A DNA stretch of 54,185 nt from CAYRYU01 sp964428355 (GCA_964428355.1 CAYRYU010000045.1:1-54185), one strand, 5' to 3'; positions 15,721 through 25,591 are shown, numbered from the stretch's first letter. Translations and numbers: made by a program. Notes: a model not told the origin generated them from the sequence alone.

Positions 15721-17985
15721 TCAGTGCAAACTGCGCCGGAAGACGCCTTTCTCTGTTGCGAAAAACATGTAGGGGTCATTGGGCGCGAGCAGGAGCACCG
15801 GCTCGGTTGCCGTCAGGACGTTCCATTTCAGATCCTCGTTCAGGGCTATCCCGCTGGTGGCGTTTTCCCGGCCTTTGTACGAGGCCCAGAACAACTGGCC
15901 GTTCCGGTCGTCCACTGCGGCGTCGGTGAAGAGGTCCACCGGGGGGCTCGCGGGCGGATTGACCGGGACCCAGTGGTCGCCGTTGTGTGTCTGGATGACC
16001 TTTTCCCCGACGATGACTATCCTGCCGTTGCTGCAGCCTTTCAACCGCACAATCCGGCCGAAGGACCCGCTGACCTCCTTGGAAAGCCGCTTGAATCCCT
16101 GACCGTCGAAGACGAACAGCTCTCCCGAGGTCGTCCCGATCACGAGGAAATACCGGTGGCCGAGCATGGCACACACTTTCCCCGCGGGCCGCATGTCGTC
16201 GAACTTCTTGAGTGCCTTCTCCGGATCGGAGGTATCCAACGCGCACTGGTATGAGCCGGCAAGGCCGAGGGCCTGAAGGAAAGCCGTTGCCGACGCTGGG
16301 GACATGGCGAGAACGTCGCGGAGATTCTGCTGGGTATAGCACGTGAAAGAAGCCCCGTTGAACGCCGCGATCTGGGCGGAGATCTCGCCTTCCCCGCCTC
16401 CGCCGGCGAAGATCCGCCCGTGCGGGTCGATTTCGATGATAGGGATATCGTCGGCCGGAAGTCCGTCCTTGCTCGTGAACCTTGTGTTCCCGGCAGCCCC
16501 GATCCGCCAGACGCCCTTGTCTCCGCTGACCCACAGGTTGGCCTGCTGGTCAACGGCGACCCCGGTCACCTTCCGATGGAAACCCGGAATCCGGGCCTCG
16601 TCATAGACCCCGACCGCGTTAAGGCTTTTCGGATCGAAGACCAGGAGCCCCTTGTCCCCGGTACCGACGTAGAGGTAATCAGAGAGGATCCGGAGCGTGG
16701 TGGCCCGGCCGGCCCAGACCTGCTCGACAGGGGTATCGGTGGCAATCGAGAAGGCGCGGTAATGGAGCAGGCCTCCATCGAAAGTCCCGATCCAGGTTTC
16801 CCCTGTCGAGGCGGAATCGACAGCGGTGATGCGGTTGTTGGGAAGCTTGGAGTTGTCGGTCGTGAAATAGCGCCGGACGAAATCGTCCCCGTAGAAAACC
16901 AGGCCGCTGTCCTGCGTTCCGATCCAGAGTCCCTTCAGAAGGTTCTGCCCGGCATTGGCCACCGGAAGCAACAAATCGTATGCCCGGAGGGCGATCATGT
17001 ACGCAGGGAACTTGCTGGAATCCTTCATGGCTTCGGTATACAAACGCCCAAGCGCGTCTCGCTGCTCGTGGAGCGCAGCGCGGGTGAACGTCGCGGGAAC
17101 CGCGAGACTCCCATCTTCCCCCGCCTCCTGGAAATACATTTTTGCGATCAGGTCCCCGGAGCCCCTCGAAACCCCAAGCCGCGTCGTCCACAGGCCGGGA
17201 AGCAGCTCGGAACATGTGGAGGTGCGGTTCAGGTACATGCCTTTCGAACCTCCGATGAGGAGGTCGGTGCCAAGGATTTCAAGGCCCTGGACCCATCCGA
17301 AATCCATTCCAGGGTGAAAAACCGGCTGGATCCGGTTTCCGCTCAGCTTGTACAGCCCGGCGCTGGTTCCGAACCAGACCTCCTCGTCATGCTTCGAAAT
17401 GCACCCGAACCCGGTGGGATACTTCTCACCTTCGACCGTGAACGGCCTGAAAATGCCGTTGGTTGCCTCCCCCGCAGAGTTGTCCGTTCCCCCGAACAAG
17501 TTCGTTTCCGTTTGCATGAGGGAAAGGAAGTTGACGCTCGGGGCGTTTTTCGTCTTGACCGGATCGAAAGTCGGAACGTCGCCGCGCAGATTCCCGATCT
17601 TGACGATTCCCGCGATCGTCCCCGCCATGACATCCTCGCTGTCGGGAATCGGAGTGAATGCCGCGATCGTCGCCGCAGGAAACGGCGGGGTCGAGGAAGC
17701 CGTAAACTGGCGCCATGCACCCTTTCGGTAGATCAGGAGGCCGCACCCCTCGACTCCCACCAGAACGCCGTCTTCCGTGTTCAGAACCGCCCTGACCTGG
17801 TTCCCGGGAAGCCCGTTCAGGGTGTTGAAAACCTCGAAATACCCGACGGGAACGGGGGGCTCCGGCGGGGGCGGAAAGTGGATCGGCCCCGGCTCCGGAT
17901 TGCAGGCAAAGAGCGCGCATCCCAGAACGAGCAGCCCTGCAAGGGAAGAAAGGCCCACGATTCCCGAAAAACGAATACGTCTCAT
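15721..17985 (-). CDS. Exported lipoprotein with two-component-regulator-type beta-propeller repeats
   Basis: 754 residues. A signal peptide ends in a lipobox (VLGC or LFAC around residues 22-28), followed by a Pro-rich linker. The rest is a series of Reg_prop-like blades, for example NTLNGLPGNQVRAVLNTEDG, WFGTSAGLYKLSG, NRITAVDSASTGETWIGTFD, DYLYVGTGDKGLLVFD and LPADDIPIIEIDPHGRIFAG. Such propellers form the sensor half of hybrid two-component systems, but no TM or kinase part follows here. It is convergent with the hybrid kinase and ends 31 bases from it, so a partnership is possible but unproven. ATG 17985 has GGAGGGA directly upstream; GTG 17997 in frame lies on the ribosome site and is rejected. 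Confidence 0.8.
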   Translation of the reverse strand: MRRIRFSGIVGLSSLAGLLVLGCALFACNPEPGPIHFPPPPEPPVPVGYFEVFNTLNGLPGNQVRAVLNTEDGVLVGVEGCGLLIYRKGAWRQFTASSTPPFPAATIAAFTPIPDSEDVMAGTIAGIVKIGNLRGDVPTFDPVKTKNAPSVNFLSLMQTETNLFGGTDNSAGEATNGIFRPFTVEGEKYPTGFGCISKHDEEVWFGTSAGLYKLSGNRIQPVFHPGMDFGWVQGLEILGTDLLIGGSKGMYLNRTSTCSELLPGLWTTRLGVSRGSGDLIAKMYFQEAGEDGSLAVPATFTRAALHEQRDALGRLYTEAMKDSSKFPAYMIALRAYDLLLPVANAGQNLLKGLWIGTQDSGLVFYGDDFVRRYFTTDNSKLPNNRITAVDSASTGETWIGTFDGGLLHYRAFSIATDTPVEQVWAGRATTLRILSDYLYVGTGDKGLLVFDPKSLNAVGVYDEARIPGFHRKVTGVAVDQQANLWVSGDKGVWRIGAAGNTRFTSKDGLPADDIPIIEIDPHGRIFAGGGGEGEISAQIAAFNGASFTCYTQQNLRDVLAMSPASATAFLQALGLAGSYQCALDTSDPEKALKKFDDMRPAGKVCAMLGHRYFLVIGTTSGELFVFDGQGFKRLSKEVSGSFGRIVRLKGCSNGRIVIVGEKVIQTHNGDHWVPVNPPASPPVDLFTDAAVDDRNGQLFWASYKGRENATSGIALNEDLKWNVLTATEPVLLLAPNDPYMFFATEKGVFRRSLH

Positions 17986-18057
17986 ACTTCCCTCCACATG
18001 CCTCTGCCGTGCTGTCCGCCGTACCCGCGGACGGGGTCGTCCCGGTCGGCGAATATG

Positions 18058-18081
18058 AAAAAGGGGCGGCGAAGCCGCCCC
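18058..18081 (-). terminator. Rho-independent terminator
   Basis: On the minus strand an 8-bp stem GGGGCGGC/GCCGCCCC with a 3-base loop is followed by TTTTT. It lies just downstream of the gene at 18104-19072. Confidence 0.85.
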
Positions 18082-18103
18082 TTCTGAGCCGGATAGCGGG
18101 GAA

Positions 18104-19072
18104 CTATTTCTTGGCCGGGGTGGAAATCCGCTGGGTGAACTGTTCCCAGGCTTTGGTGAAGGTTCCGCTGGGAACCTGGAAGGTGAGCTTGGCGGACTTG
18201 TCGTTCCCCTCGACCTTGGTGGCCTTGATCAGGTCGAGGATCTCGGGTGCGCCGCCGGCCCAGGCCTTCATACCCTCCACGAAGTTGGTCAAAAACTCCT
18301 TGACGGCGGGGGCGTTTTCGGCCTCCCCGGTGAGATTGAAGGAGAAGTCCTTTTCGGCATTGATGCTGAAGAAAACCGCGTTGACCCCCGAAAGGGCGGT
18401 AACGTCCTTGTCGGCCTTGGCGGAAGCCTTCAGTGCGGGGGTGACCACGAACCCGCCCCAGATACCGGCTTCCATGTCGACCTTTGCCATGAGGCTCGCG
18501 AAGGCTGGATTGGCCATGATGCCCTGGGTCTTCTTGTCCTTGAGCTGGGCGACGGTTTTGATGATCGAGGGGTTTGCCACCAGCAGTGTGGAACCATCCA
18601 GGAAGACGCCCTTTCCGGCCGCGTTGCCCTTGGCCCCGATGGAGGAGAGCCCCTCGACGGTTCCGGTCTCGGCGGTCTTGGCGAGCTCGGGATCCGATTC
18701 GATCGCCCCCACGATCTTCTTGACATCGAAGGTCCCGCCCAGCAGAACACCCGCTTCATCCTTCAACGCCGCGGGGTCGAGCTTTTCCTGAAAGAACACC
18801 AGGACGTTCTGGATGGTCTTCCCGGGTTCGAGGCCGGTTTTCTGGGTGAAATCGGCCATGGCTTTCTTCTGGGCGTCGGTCTGTTCCTTGTTCAAACCGT
18901 CCATGTAGGACTTGACAGCTTCGAAGTTGAGAAGCTTGGCAAGGTTCAGGTTGATCACGATCGGCGAGTTCTGGGGAACGAAATCGAGGAGCCCGGCAAA
19001 AACCGGGAGTTGGACGAAAACCGCCATCATCACCCCAAAAGAAACGAGCCACGGCCGTAAGTTTCTGAACAT
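18104..19072 (-). CDS. Exported protein of unknown function
   Basis: 322 residues. A basic start (MFRNLRPW) and hydrophobic core (LVSFGVMMAVFVQLPVFA) form a Sec signal peptide. The mature protein starts near LLDFVPQNSPIVINLNL and is a repeated alpha/beta arrangement with phrases such as VLVFFQEKLD, VLLGGTFDVKKIVGAI, GVFLDGSTLLVANPSIIK and AVFFSINAEKDFSFNLTGEA. The last two recall the layout of DUF3352-like exported proteins, but I cannot name a family with confidence. ATG 19072 is chosen because GGAGGG sits eight bases upstream; the open frame extends further but lacks a site. Lys-rich and Cys-free. Confidence 0.75.
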   Translation of the reverse strand: MFRNLRPWLVSFGVMMAVFVQLPVFAGLLDFVPQNSPIVINLNLAKLLNFEAVKSYMDGLNKEQTDAQKKAMADFTQKTGLEPGKTIQNVLVFFQEKLDPAALKDEAGVLLGGTFDVKKIVGAIESDPELAKTAETGTVEGLSSIGAKGNAAGKGVFLDGSTLLVANPSIIKTVAQLKDKKTQGIMANPAFASLMAKVDMEAGIWGGFVVTPALKASAKADKDVTALSGVNAVFFSINAEKDFSFNLTGEAENAPAVKEFLTNFVEGMKAWAGGAPEILDLIKATKVEGNDKSAKLTFQVPSGTFTKAWEQFTQRISTPAKK

Positions 19073-19153
19073 TGCCTGAACCCTCCTGCGCATTTGATTT
19101 CTCTCCGGATCAGGGCGGAAAGCCTTTTCCGGTCGCCCCGCCCCTCCTGGGAA

Positions 19154-19183
19154 AGGATAGAATGAACCCTCCCCCAAAGTCAA
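19154..19183 (-). promoter_or_regulatory. Promoter of the exported-protein gene
   Basis: Minus strand TTGACT, 18-base spacer, TATCCT. It is divergent from the perR promoter region; the nearest plus-strand TTGACT begins at 19195. Confidence 0.5.
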
Positions 19184-19194
19184 GGAACCCCATA

Positions 19195-19245
19195 TTGACT
19201 GGAGGGGAAAACCATGGCAACATGAATAGGAATAAATCTTATTTA
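19195..19245 (+). promoter_or_regulatory. perR promoter region with candidate PerR operator
   Basis: TTGACT (19195-19200) can serve as -35; the best -10 (CAACAT at 19218-19223, 17-base spacer) is poor. Just downstream, 19233-19245 reads TAAAT-CTT-ATTTA, a perfect 5-bp inverted repeat in an AT-rich island, resembling half of the TTATAAT-type Per/Fur box. Its position over the likely transcription start fits autorepression. Confidence 0.4.
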
Positions 19246-19255
19246 GGATCAACTC

Positions 19256-19747
19256 TTGAAGCAAACCCGCGTTGAGATCCGACGACGTCTCGAGGAGTTC
19301 GAGGGAGCATGCCGGAAAGCCGGTTTCAAACTCACACATCAACGCAGGGAAGTTTTTAGGGAGGTCGTTGGCAACGATGAGCACCCCGACGCGGAGACGG
19401 TATTCAGGGCCGTTCGCCGCCGCGTTCCCACGGTTTCAAGGGACACGGTCTACCGGACCCTCTGGATGCTCACCGCCCTTGAAGTGATCAACGTCCTGGG
19501 ACCATCGAAAGACCGGATCCGCTTCGATTCGAATCCCGAACCCCATCATCATTTCATATGTTCCAAGTGTGGGCTGACGAGCGATTTCCAGAGCCGGGCG
19601 CTGGATGAACTTCCGATTCCCGCCTCGGTCAGGTCTCTTGGATCCATCAAGATCGTCCAGGTGGAGGTCAGGGGAATCTGCGCGGCCTGCGAATCCAGGC
19701 CGCAGGCTCGAAACAAAAGGAAACGAAAGGAGGGGAAACGATCATGA
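19256..19747 (+). CDS. perR: Fur-family peroxide-sensing repressor
   Basis: 163 residues from TTG 19256. A winged-helix DNA-binding half (FKLTHQRREVF, VSRDTVYRTLWML) is followed by the metal-binding half: HHHFICSKCG and ICAAC, giving the structural zinc site Cys102/105/142/145. The regulatory metal site has His43, Asp91, His97-99 and Asp110 (CGLTSDF). In B. subtilis PerR the equivalent residue is Asp104, while Fur proteins have Glu there. This and the adjacent katG identify it as PerR rather than Fur. PerR represses peroxide-defence genes until its iron site is oxidised. The Lys/Arg-rich C-terminal tail is unusual. katG starts 180 bases downstream, with no terminator between. Confidence 0.88.
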   Translation: MKQTRVEIRRRLEEFEGACRKAGFKLTHQRREVFREVVGNDEHPDAETVFRAVRRRVPTVSRDTVYRTLWMLTALEVINVLGPSKDRIRFDSNPEPHHHFICSKCGLTSDFQSRALDELPIPASVRSLGSIKIVQVEVRGICAACESRPQARNKRKRKEGKRS

Positions 19748-19927
19748 TTCTCCACGAAAAAATCCGGGCCCCGGCAGCCAGTGCCGATGTCGGTCGCCGG
19801 GGCGTGCCTTCGTTCTTCCTCAGGAAACCGGGGAGCGGGGTCCTTTCGGCAGATCCAACCCCAAGAGCTTCCTTCCCGGCCTTATCGAGGGGCCGCGGGA
19901 GAATCAAGAGAAGAAAGGAATTTTCGA

Positions 19928-22120
19928 ATGAGCAACGAAAGCAAGTGCCCGGTTACGGGCAGAACGAAGAAGTCCGTCGCGGGGGGTGGAACCTCGAACC
20001 GTGACTGGTGGCCTAACCAACTGAACCTCAGGATCCTCCATCAGCACTCCCCCCGAAGCAATCCGATGGGTGCGGGGTTCAATTACCCCGAGGAGTTCAA
20101 GAAACTCGACCTGAAGGCCGTGAAGGACGATCTTTTCGCGTTGATGACCGATTCCAAGGACTGGTGGCCAGCGGATTACGGGCACTACGGACCCCTTTTC
20201 ATCAGGATGGCGTGGCACAGCGCGGGAACCTACCGCCTTGGCGACGGCCGGGGCGGGGCCGGGTCCGGTTCCCAGCGTCTCGCTCCTCTCGCCAGCTGGC
20301 CTGACAACGTGAACCTCGACAAGGCCCGTCGCCTGCTCTGGCCGATCAAGCAAAAATACGGGAGGAAGATCTCCTGGGCCGACCTGATGATCCTTGCGGG
20401 AAACTGCGCCCTAGAGTCGATGGGTTTCAAAACCTTCGGCTTTGCAGGCGGACGCGTCGACGTCTGGGAACCCGAAGAGGACATCTATTGGGGCTCCGAG
20501 GACAAATGGCTCGGGGACAACCGTTACTCGGGAAAGCGCGATCTGGAAAACCCGCTCGCAGCTGTCCAGATGGGCCTGATCTACGTGAACCCCGAGGGTC
20601 CGAACGGCAACCCGGACCCGGTCGCTTCCGGAAAGGATGTTCGGGAGACCTTCGCCCGCATGGCGATGAACGACCACGAGACTGTCGCCCTGGTCGCGGG
20701 CGGTCACACCTTCGGGAAGTGCCACGGCGCAGGCCCGGCATCCCATGTCGGCCCAGAACCCGATGGGGCGCCGATCGAGGAGCAGGGACTCGGCTGGAAG
20801 AGCAGCTTCCGCAGCGGGAAAGCCGGGGACGCGATCGGCAGCGGTCTGGAGGGTGCCTGGAAGCCAAATCCGACCAAATGGGACATGGGATACCTGAAGG
20901 TTCTTTTCAAATACGAATGGGAACTGGTCAAGAGCCCGGCGGGTGCGAATCAGTGGCTCGCCAAGAACGTTGCCGACGAGGACATGGTGGTCGATGCCCA
21001 CGACCCCTCGAAGAAGCACCGGCCCATGATGACCACGGCAGACCTTTCCCTCCGCTTCGACCCTGTCTACGAAAAGATCGCGCGCCATTACCTCGAGAAT
21101 CCGCAGGAATTCGCCGATGCCTTCGCCCGCGCGTGGTTCAAACTGACTCACCGTGACATGGGACCGCGCTCGCGCTATCTCGGCCCCGAAGTTCCAGCCG
21201 AAGAACTCGTGTGGCAGGACCCCATCCCCCCCGTCGACCACCAACTGATCGGCGACAGGGAAATCGCGGAACTCAAGGGCCAGATCCTGGCCTCGGGCCT
21301 GTCCGTTCCCCAGCTGGTTATGACGGCGTGGGCATCCGCATCGACATTCCGCGGCTCCGACAAACGCGGCGGTGCAAACGGGTCGCGCCTCCGCCTGGAA
21401 CCGCAAAAGGATTGGGAAGTCAACCAACCCGCCCAGCTGAAGGTCGTTCTTGAGACCCTGGAAAAGATCCAAACGGAGTTCAACGGAAAGCAATCGGACG
21501 GAAAGAAGGTTTCGCTCGCCGACCTCATCGTTCTTGGAGGATGCGCCGCGGTCGAAGAAAGCGCCCGGAAGGCGGGCCACCCGGTGACGGTTCCATTCAC
21601 CCCGGGCCGTTCGGATGCCTCCCGGGAGCAGACCGACCCCGCATCGTTCGCCGTTCTCGAGCCCGCCGCCGACGGTTTCCGAAACTACCTCAAGAAAAAG
21701 TACGCCGTATCCGCCGAGGAAATGCTGATCGACCGCGCCCAGCTGCTGACCTTGTCCGCTCCCGAGATGACCGTTCTCATCGGCGGCATGCGGGTCCTGA
21801 ACGCCAACTTCGGAGGTTCACCGCACGGGGTATTGACCAAAAGACCCGGAACTCTGACCAATGACTTCTTCGTGAACCTGCTCGACATGGGAACAAAGTG
21901 GAGTCCGATCCAGGACGGGGAGGCTTTCGAAGGCCGCGACCGTGCCACCGGCGAACTCAAATGGACCGGAACGCGTGTCGATCTGATCTTCGGTTCGAAT
22001 TCCCAACTGAGGGCTTTGGCTGAAGTCTATGCCTGCAAGGATTCCCAGGAGAAATTCCTGACCGACTTCGTCGCAGCCTGGAACAAGGTTATGAACCTGG
22101 ACCGCTTCGATCTCGCCTGA
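19928..22120 (+). CDS. katG: Catalase-peroxidase
   Basis: 730 residues, the normal length. Distal heme site Arg93-Trp96-His97 in FIRMAWHSAGTYR; the cross-linking Tyr in MGLIYVNPEGPNG; proximal His in VALVAGGHTFGKCHGA; the C-terminal duplicated domain is complete to NKVMNLDRFDLA. It decomposes hydrogen peroxide by catalase and peroxidase activities in the cytoplasm. ATG 19928 is chosen because it begins the usual MSNESKCPVTG N-terminus and has AGGAA upstream; the longer open frame upstream has no KatG similarity. Co-transcription with perR is likely, so PerR should control it. A strong terminator follows. Confidence 0.98.
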   Translation: MSNESKCPVTGRTKKSVAGGGTSNRDWWPNQLNLRILHQHSPRSNPMGAGFNYPEEFKKLDLKAVKDDLFALMTDSKDWWPADYGHYGPLFIRMAWHSAGTYRLGDGRGGAGSGSQRLAPLASWPDNVNLDKARRLLWPIKQKYGRKISWADLMILAGNCALESMGFKTFGFAGGRVDVWEPEEDIYWGSEDKWLGDNRYSGKRDLENPLAAVQMGLIYVNPEGPNGNPDPVASGKDVRETFARMAMNDHETVALVAGGHTFGKCHGAGPASHVGPEPDGAPIEEQGLGWKSSFRSGKAGDAIGSGLEGAWKPNPTKWDMGYLKVLFKYEWELVKSPAGANQWLAKNVADEDMVVDAHDPSKKHRPMMTTADLSLRFDPVYEKIARHYLENPQEFADAFARAWFKLTHRDMGPRSRYLGPEVPAEELVWQDPIPPVDHQLIGDREIAELKGQILASGLSVPQLVMTAWASASTFRGSDKRGGANGSRLRLEPQKDWEVNQPAQLKVVLETLEKIQTEFNGKQSDGKKVSLADLIVLGGCAAVEESARKAGHPVTVPFTPGRSDASREQTDPASFAVLEPAADGFRNYLKKKYAVSAEEMLIDRAQLLTLSAPEMTVLIGGMRVLNANFGGSPHGVLTKRPGTLTNDFFVNLLDMGTKWSPIQDGEAFEGRDRATGELKWTGTRVDLIFGSNSQLRALAEVYACKDSQEKFLTDFVAAWNKVMNLDRFDLA

Positions 22121-22183
22121 TTCCCCAAGAAGTCGAAGCCTGCGTTTCAGGACGACGAAACCAGGTACATAAGGCCCGTATCG

Positions 22184-22213
22184 GCGGCCGGCGAACTTCG
22201 CCGGCCGCTTTTT
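22184..22213 (+). terminator. Rho-independent terminator of perR-katG
   Basis: Perfect inverted repeat GCGGCCGGCGAA/TTCGCCGGCCGC followed by TTTTT. Confidence 0.9.
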
Positions 22214-22303
22214 CAAACCAGCAGCAAAACATCAAGCCGATCTTCCCGCTCCCCCAGTCTTTTTTTTCGACCGCGGTCCCGAGTGGGGGCATTGCCAACC
22301 AGG

Positions 22304-25174
22304 TCATCTCCCCGCCCAGGCCGGGGAGCCACCGGCGGAGACTTCTTTTTCGTTCTCCCCGTTCGGGCCGCAAACCAGGATCTTTCCATCGCGTTCGAAA
22401 ACGATCGTCATCGCATCGGGGGAACAGCTGAACATCATCCCCTTGACCCCGGGGCGAACGACCTTTTTCGTTGCCAGGTCAAGGATACCGAGCTCGTTTT
22501 CGCCTTCCCCCTTCTGGTTGATGCGGTTGATCTGGAAACCGATCCGGTCCTTGCCCAAAGCGAACGGGAACATCTCGTTCTCGCCACGTGTGTCGGTCAG
22601 CTTTTCGAACTTCTTGCCCCCGACATCGTAGCACCAGATTTCCGATCCACCGTTCCCTTCCAATGCGGAAAAGACTATCTTTACGTCTTCATCGGTGACG
22701 AAAGCTCCGGTCACGGGAAGTCCGGTGAATACGCTCTTTCCCTGTTTCGTCGTCGAGTCCCATTTCATAAGGATGTTCTTTCGGGAAGCGTCCTGATAGG
22801 AAAAATAGATCGAAACCCCGTCGGTCGAGAAACACTGGAACACGGCTCCTTCGAAGATCCTGGCAGAGGTCCCGTCTGGCTTGACCATGTGGATCTCGGG
22901 TTTCATCGTGGAGGTGTGGACCGTGAAACAGATGGCCCGGCTTTTTTCAGACCATCTCGGGCAGGATGCTTGAAAATGGCCCGACGAAAGCACCTTCCGG
23001 TTTCCGCCGGCGGCGGAGATCTCCACGAGGGCGGCATCCGCCCTATTCCCACCGGATTCGGCTTTCGAGTTGTCGATGAAGATGATCCTCGCCGGTTCCG
23101 GGGCAACGGAGCAACAGTTTCCTGATCCCGAGCCGGTTCCGAGGGTTGCCAATGACCCCGCCTGGGGGGATTTCCCGCTTTCCTGAACGCTTTCGGGTGC
23201 CGGGGCGATGGAAACCCCCTGCATGCCGTCACGCGAGGTGTTCCGGGCATACGCATCCGGGTTCAGGGTGATCCTGTCCCCCGGCTTCCCATCGAAATCC
23301 CGCACGAACGTGCCACCGCCGCCGTGGCGGCAGACGCCCAGGCCGATCTTTCCCTCCTTGACAGGTTCCGCAGAGACGGATTTCACCTTGAAGAAAGGTG
23401 TGATGACGGTTCCGAATGTCCCGTCCGGTTCGATGAGGGGAATCACGATCGCGTTGGAGGTGTTTCCCGACATCCTTTTCGATTTCTGGTCCAGCACGAC
23501 CCTTTCACCCTTCTCTCCCTCGATGACCAAAGAGGCGGGCGAATTCATCGAGATCGTCGTGTAATCGGGCAGGCCGAACCGACCTTCCTGGATGTCCCGG
23601 ATTCCGTCGGAATAAGCATCGAATTGGGGTCCGCCCAGAGCGACGGTTCCCTTTCCCAGCTTTCCGTCGAGAAGCTGAACCCGGGCCATGAGGGCTTCCC
23701 CTGCCGCAGCCCCTCGGTAGTTCACGCACTGCTTGTCGGGGTCCGGAAAACTTCCGCCACGGGAACGGACGACATTCTCGAGTGCGACGGCGTACTTCGC
23801 GAGTGTGCTCCTCACGAAATCGCAATCCGGAAACCCTTTTTTGGTGAAGATGTTTTCGGGGGGCAGGGAAGTCCCGAACCTTTCCATTTTGTCTACTTCG
23901 TTGATATCGATCGACCACCAGCTCCTCAGACGCCTTGCATCATCCGGTTTCATCCACAGGACACCTGCCTCGGTCAGAAAAAACGGCGTAATGTTGAAGT
24001 CGTCCACGAAACCGAGAGCGGCCATTCCGAAGAAATGGTACCAGACACCCTGTTCGTCGGATCCGACATTCTTTCGGGGGTTGAAGGTCTTCTTCCGTCC
24101 ATTGGGATCGTCCATCGAATCCTCGGAAGCCCAGTAGACTTTCTCCACATCGGCATATCCCTCAGGGTTTCGCATCGGAGCAAGGTGTTTCTCCACGAAA
24201 GCCTTGTTGGTATTGGCAGCATCCTTTCCGTTCCGATAGGTAATCGAATGCACTGTTGTCAGGGCATCCCGGACGCTCCCCTCACATGCTTCCAAAGCGA
24301 GGAAGAAGACCTCCCCGGGATCGAGCCTGCGGTCGGCTGCCACGATCTTCGACCGCAAAAGATCGGCTTTTGACGATGGCAGGGCCGATGTATAGAAGAT
24401 CATGCAGATCCGATGGGCGTCGAGGTCTTTTATCCCGGTGTGGACCGGCCGCTTTGTCGCCGCGTATCTGTCGAGGGCAGCCACCATCATGTCGATCATC
24501 TGCTGTCTTGTCCACGAAAGGGATTCGGCTTCCCCGTAGTAATCGGCCATCATCGCCGCCGTATAGAAATTGAGTGCCTGGGGGCAAGTCGGCTCCCGCG
24601 CCCCGATCTTCACGATTACCCGGCCCCGCCCGTCTCGGTACCCCGGTTTGCAGGTTCCCTTGGGAACCATCTGGCCTTCAATCCATCGGATGGCTTCCGC
24701 CTGGTTCTTCGGGTAGACCCCGGACCAGGGGGAAAACTTGTATTTCCGCACGAGCACATCTTTGATCACACTTTCGGAGAAGCCCAGACGGGCGATCTCA
24801 TAGGTTTCGGTGACGTATGGGGCCTTTTTCCCGGGCGGGGGAAACTTGTGTTCGAGTGAAACCTTGTAGAACATCCAGACCATGTTTTCGCTTTCGGGGT
24901 CGTAATTGGCTTTCGAAACCCCGAAAGGATTGGGATACTCCGTCTCGATCGGGGAAAACTCCGTGGGGGGCGGTGAATGCATCTTGTAGATGGTGATATC
25001 GCTGATCTTCACGTTCCGGAAATTCTCGTTGAAGTTGTAGGTCTCGTCGAAGAACTCCTGCGCGATCTTCCGGAACTCCCCGTCCTCCGGATGCTTGTCC
25101 ATCTTGGCATGACAGGGGAAGGAAGAAAGGAAGACCATTCCGATAATGAGAAGAAGTTTCGCGACTATTTTCAT
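22304..25174 (-). CDS. Large exported protein with C-terminal TolB-like propeller
   Basis: 956 residues. A signal peptide (MKIVAKLLLIIGMVFLSSFP, cleavage near CHA-K) is followed by a mostly helical region of about 650 residues that I cannot assign. It contains YGEAESLSWTRQQMIDMMVA, a Trp-rich segment and several Cys, and recalls prenyltransferase-like alpha-alpha barrels. The C-terminal 280 residues are PD40/TolB-type blades: RIIFIDNSKAESG, EIHMVKPDGTSARIF, EIWCYDVGGKKFEKLTD, ELGILDLATKKVV, FSCSPDAMTIVFERDGK. Periplasmic or surface location is expected. ATG 25174 is preceded by GGGGGTG. It converges on katG, with 90 bases between the katG terminator and its stop. Function unknown. Confidence 0.8.
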   Translation of the reverse strand: MKIVAKLLLIIGMVFLSSFPCHAKMDKHPEDGEFRKIAQEFFDETYNFNENFRNVKISDITIYKMHSPPPTEFSPIETEYPNPFGVSKANYDPESENMVWMFYKVSLEHKFPPPGKKAPYVTETYEIARLGFSESVIKDVLVRKYKFSPWSGVYPKNQAEAIRWIEGQMVPKGTCKPGYRDGRGRVIVKIGAREPTCPQALNFYTAAMMADYYGEAESLSWTRQQMIDMMVAALDRYAATKRPVHTGIKDLDAHRICMIFYTSALPSSKADLLRSKIVAADRRLDPGEVFFLALEACEGSVRDALTTVHSITYRNGKDAANTNKAFVEKHLAPMRNPEGYADVEKVYWASEDSMDDPNGRKKTFNPRKNVGSDEQGVWYHFFGMAALGFVDDFNITPFFLTEAGVLWMKPDDARRLRSWWSIDINEVDKMERFGTSLPPENIFTKKGFPDCDFVRSTLAKYAVALENVVRSRGGSFPDPDKQCVNYRGAAAGEALMARVQLLDGKLGKGTVALGGPQFDAYSDGIRDIQEGRFGLPDYTTISMNSPASLVIEGEKGERVVLDQKSKRMSGNTSNAIVIPLIEPDGTFGTVITPFFKVKSVSAEPVKEGKIGLGVCRHGGGGTFVRDFDGKPGDRITLNPDAYARNTSRDGMQGVSIAPAPESVQESGKSPQAGSLATLGTGSGSGNCCSVAPEPARIIFIDNSKAESGGNRADAALVEISAAGGNRKVLSSGHFQASCPRWSEKSRAICFTVHTSTMKPEIHMVKPDGTSARIFEGAVFQCFSTDGVSIYFSYQDASRKNILMKWDSTTKQGKSVFTGLPVTGAFVTDEDVKIVFSALEGNGGSEIWCYDVGGKKFEKLTDTRGENEMFPFALGKDRIGFQINRINQKGEGENELGILDLATKKVVRPGVKGMMFSCSPDAMTIVFERDGKILVCGPNGENEKEVSAGGSPAWAGR

Positions 25175-25591
25175 CGGCACCCCCAAATTCCCAACCTCTT
25201 TGTGGTCGTACAACCATTCCTCGGGAACTTGCTGAATATTGCAGTGGTTCCCACGTGTCGGGAAGTGAAGGAAAAGATATCATCCCGCAACCTGGGCGGC
25301 AAGACTGATTCAAACCCCAAATCGCGATCGGATCCAAAACCCCCTTTCGCCCGCCGGGGCAGCGGGCCTTCAACAATGCTTATCTTGCAGGCGGGATTTC
25401 TTTTACTGGTGGAAAAGCCGGTTGCGCAAAAAAAGAAATCCGGAGATCGGTTTCAACGTTTGAATGGATGCAATTGGGATCATTCAGGCTTTTCCTGATC
25501 CTGATCGACGCGAGGAAAAGATGCTGCCCGCTCCCCGGGAAATTGGTAACATGTGAGCTTGTCCCTTCCAAAAATCGGAAAGGAGGTCAAG
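25175..25591. other. Intergenic region between divergent exported-protein genes
   Basis: 417 bases. It should hold promoters in both directions, but no convincing -35/-10 pair was seen. The centre is locally A-rich (25425-25445). No credible gene. Confidence 0.5.

Noticed and set aside
16420..18087. 555-codon plus-strand frame opposite the propeller lipoprotein
   Set aside because: High-GC antisense shadow: no ribosome site, no domain character, while the minus strand has a signal peptide and propeller repeats.
19744..20004. Small frame between perR and katG
   Set aside because: Overlaps the katG start by 77 bases, has no ribosome site of its own beyond the perR stop, and no recognisable character.
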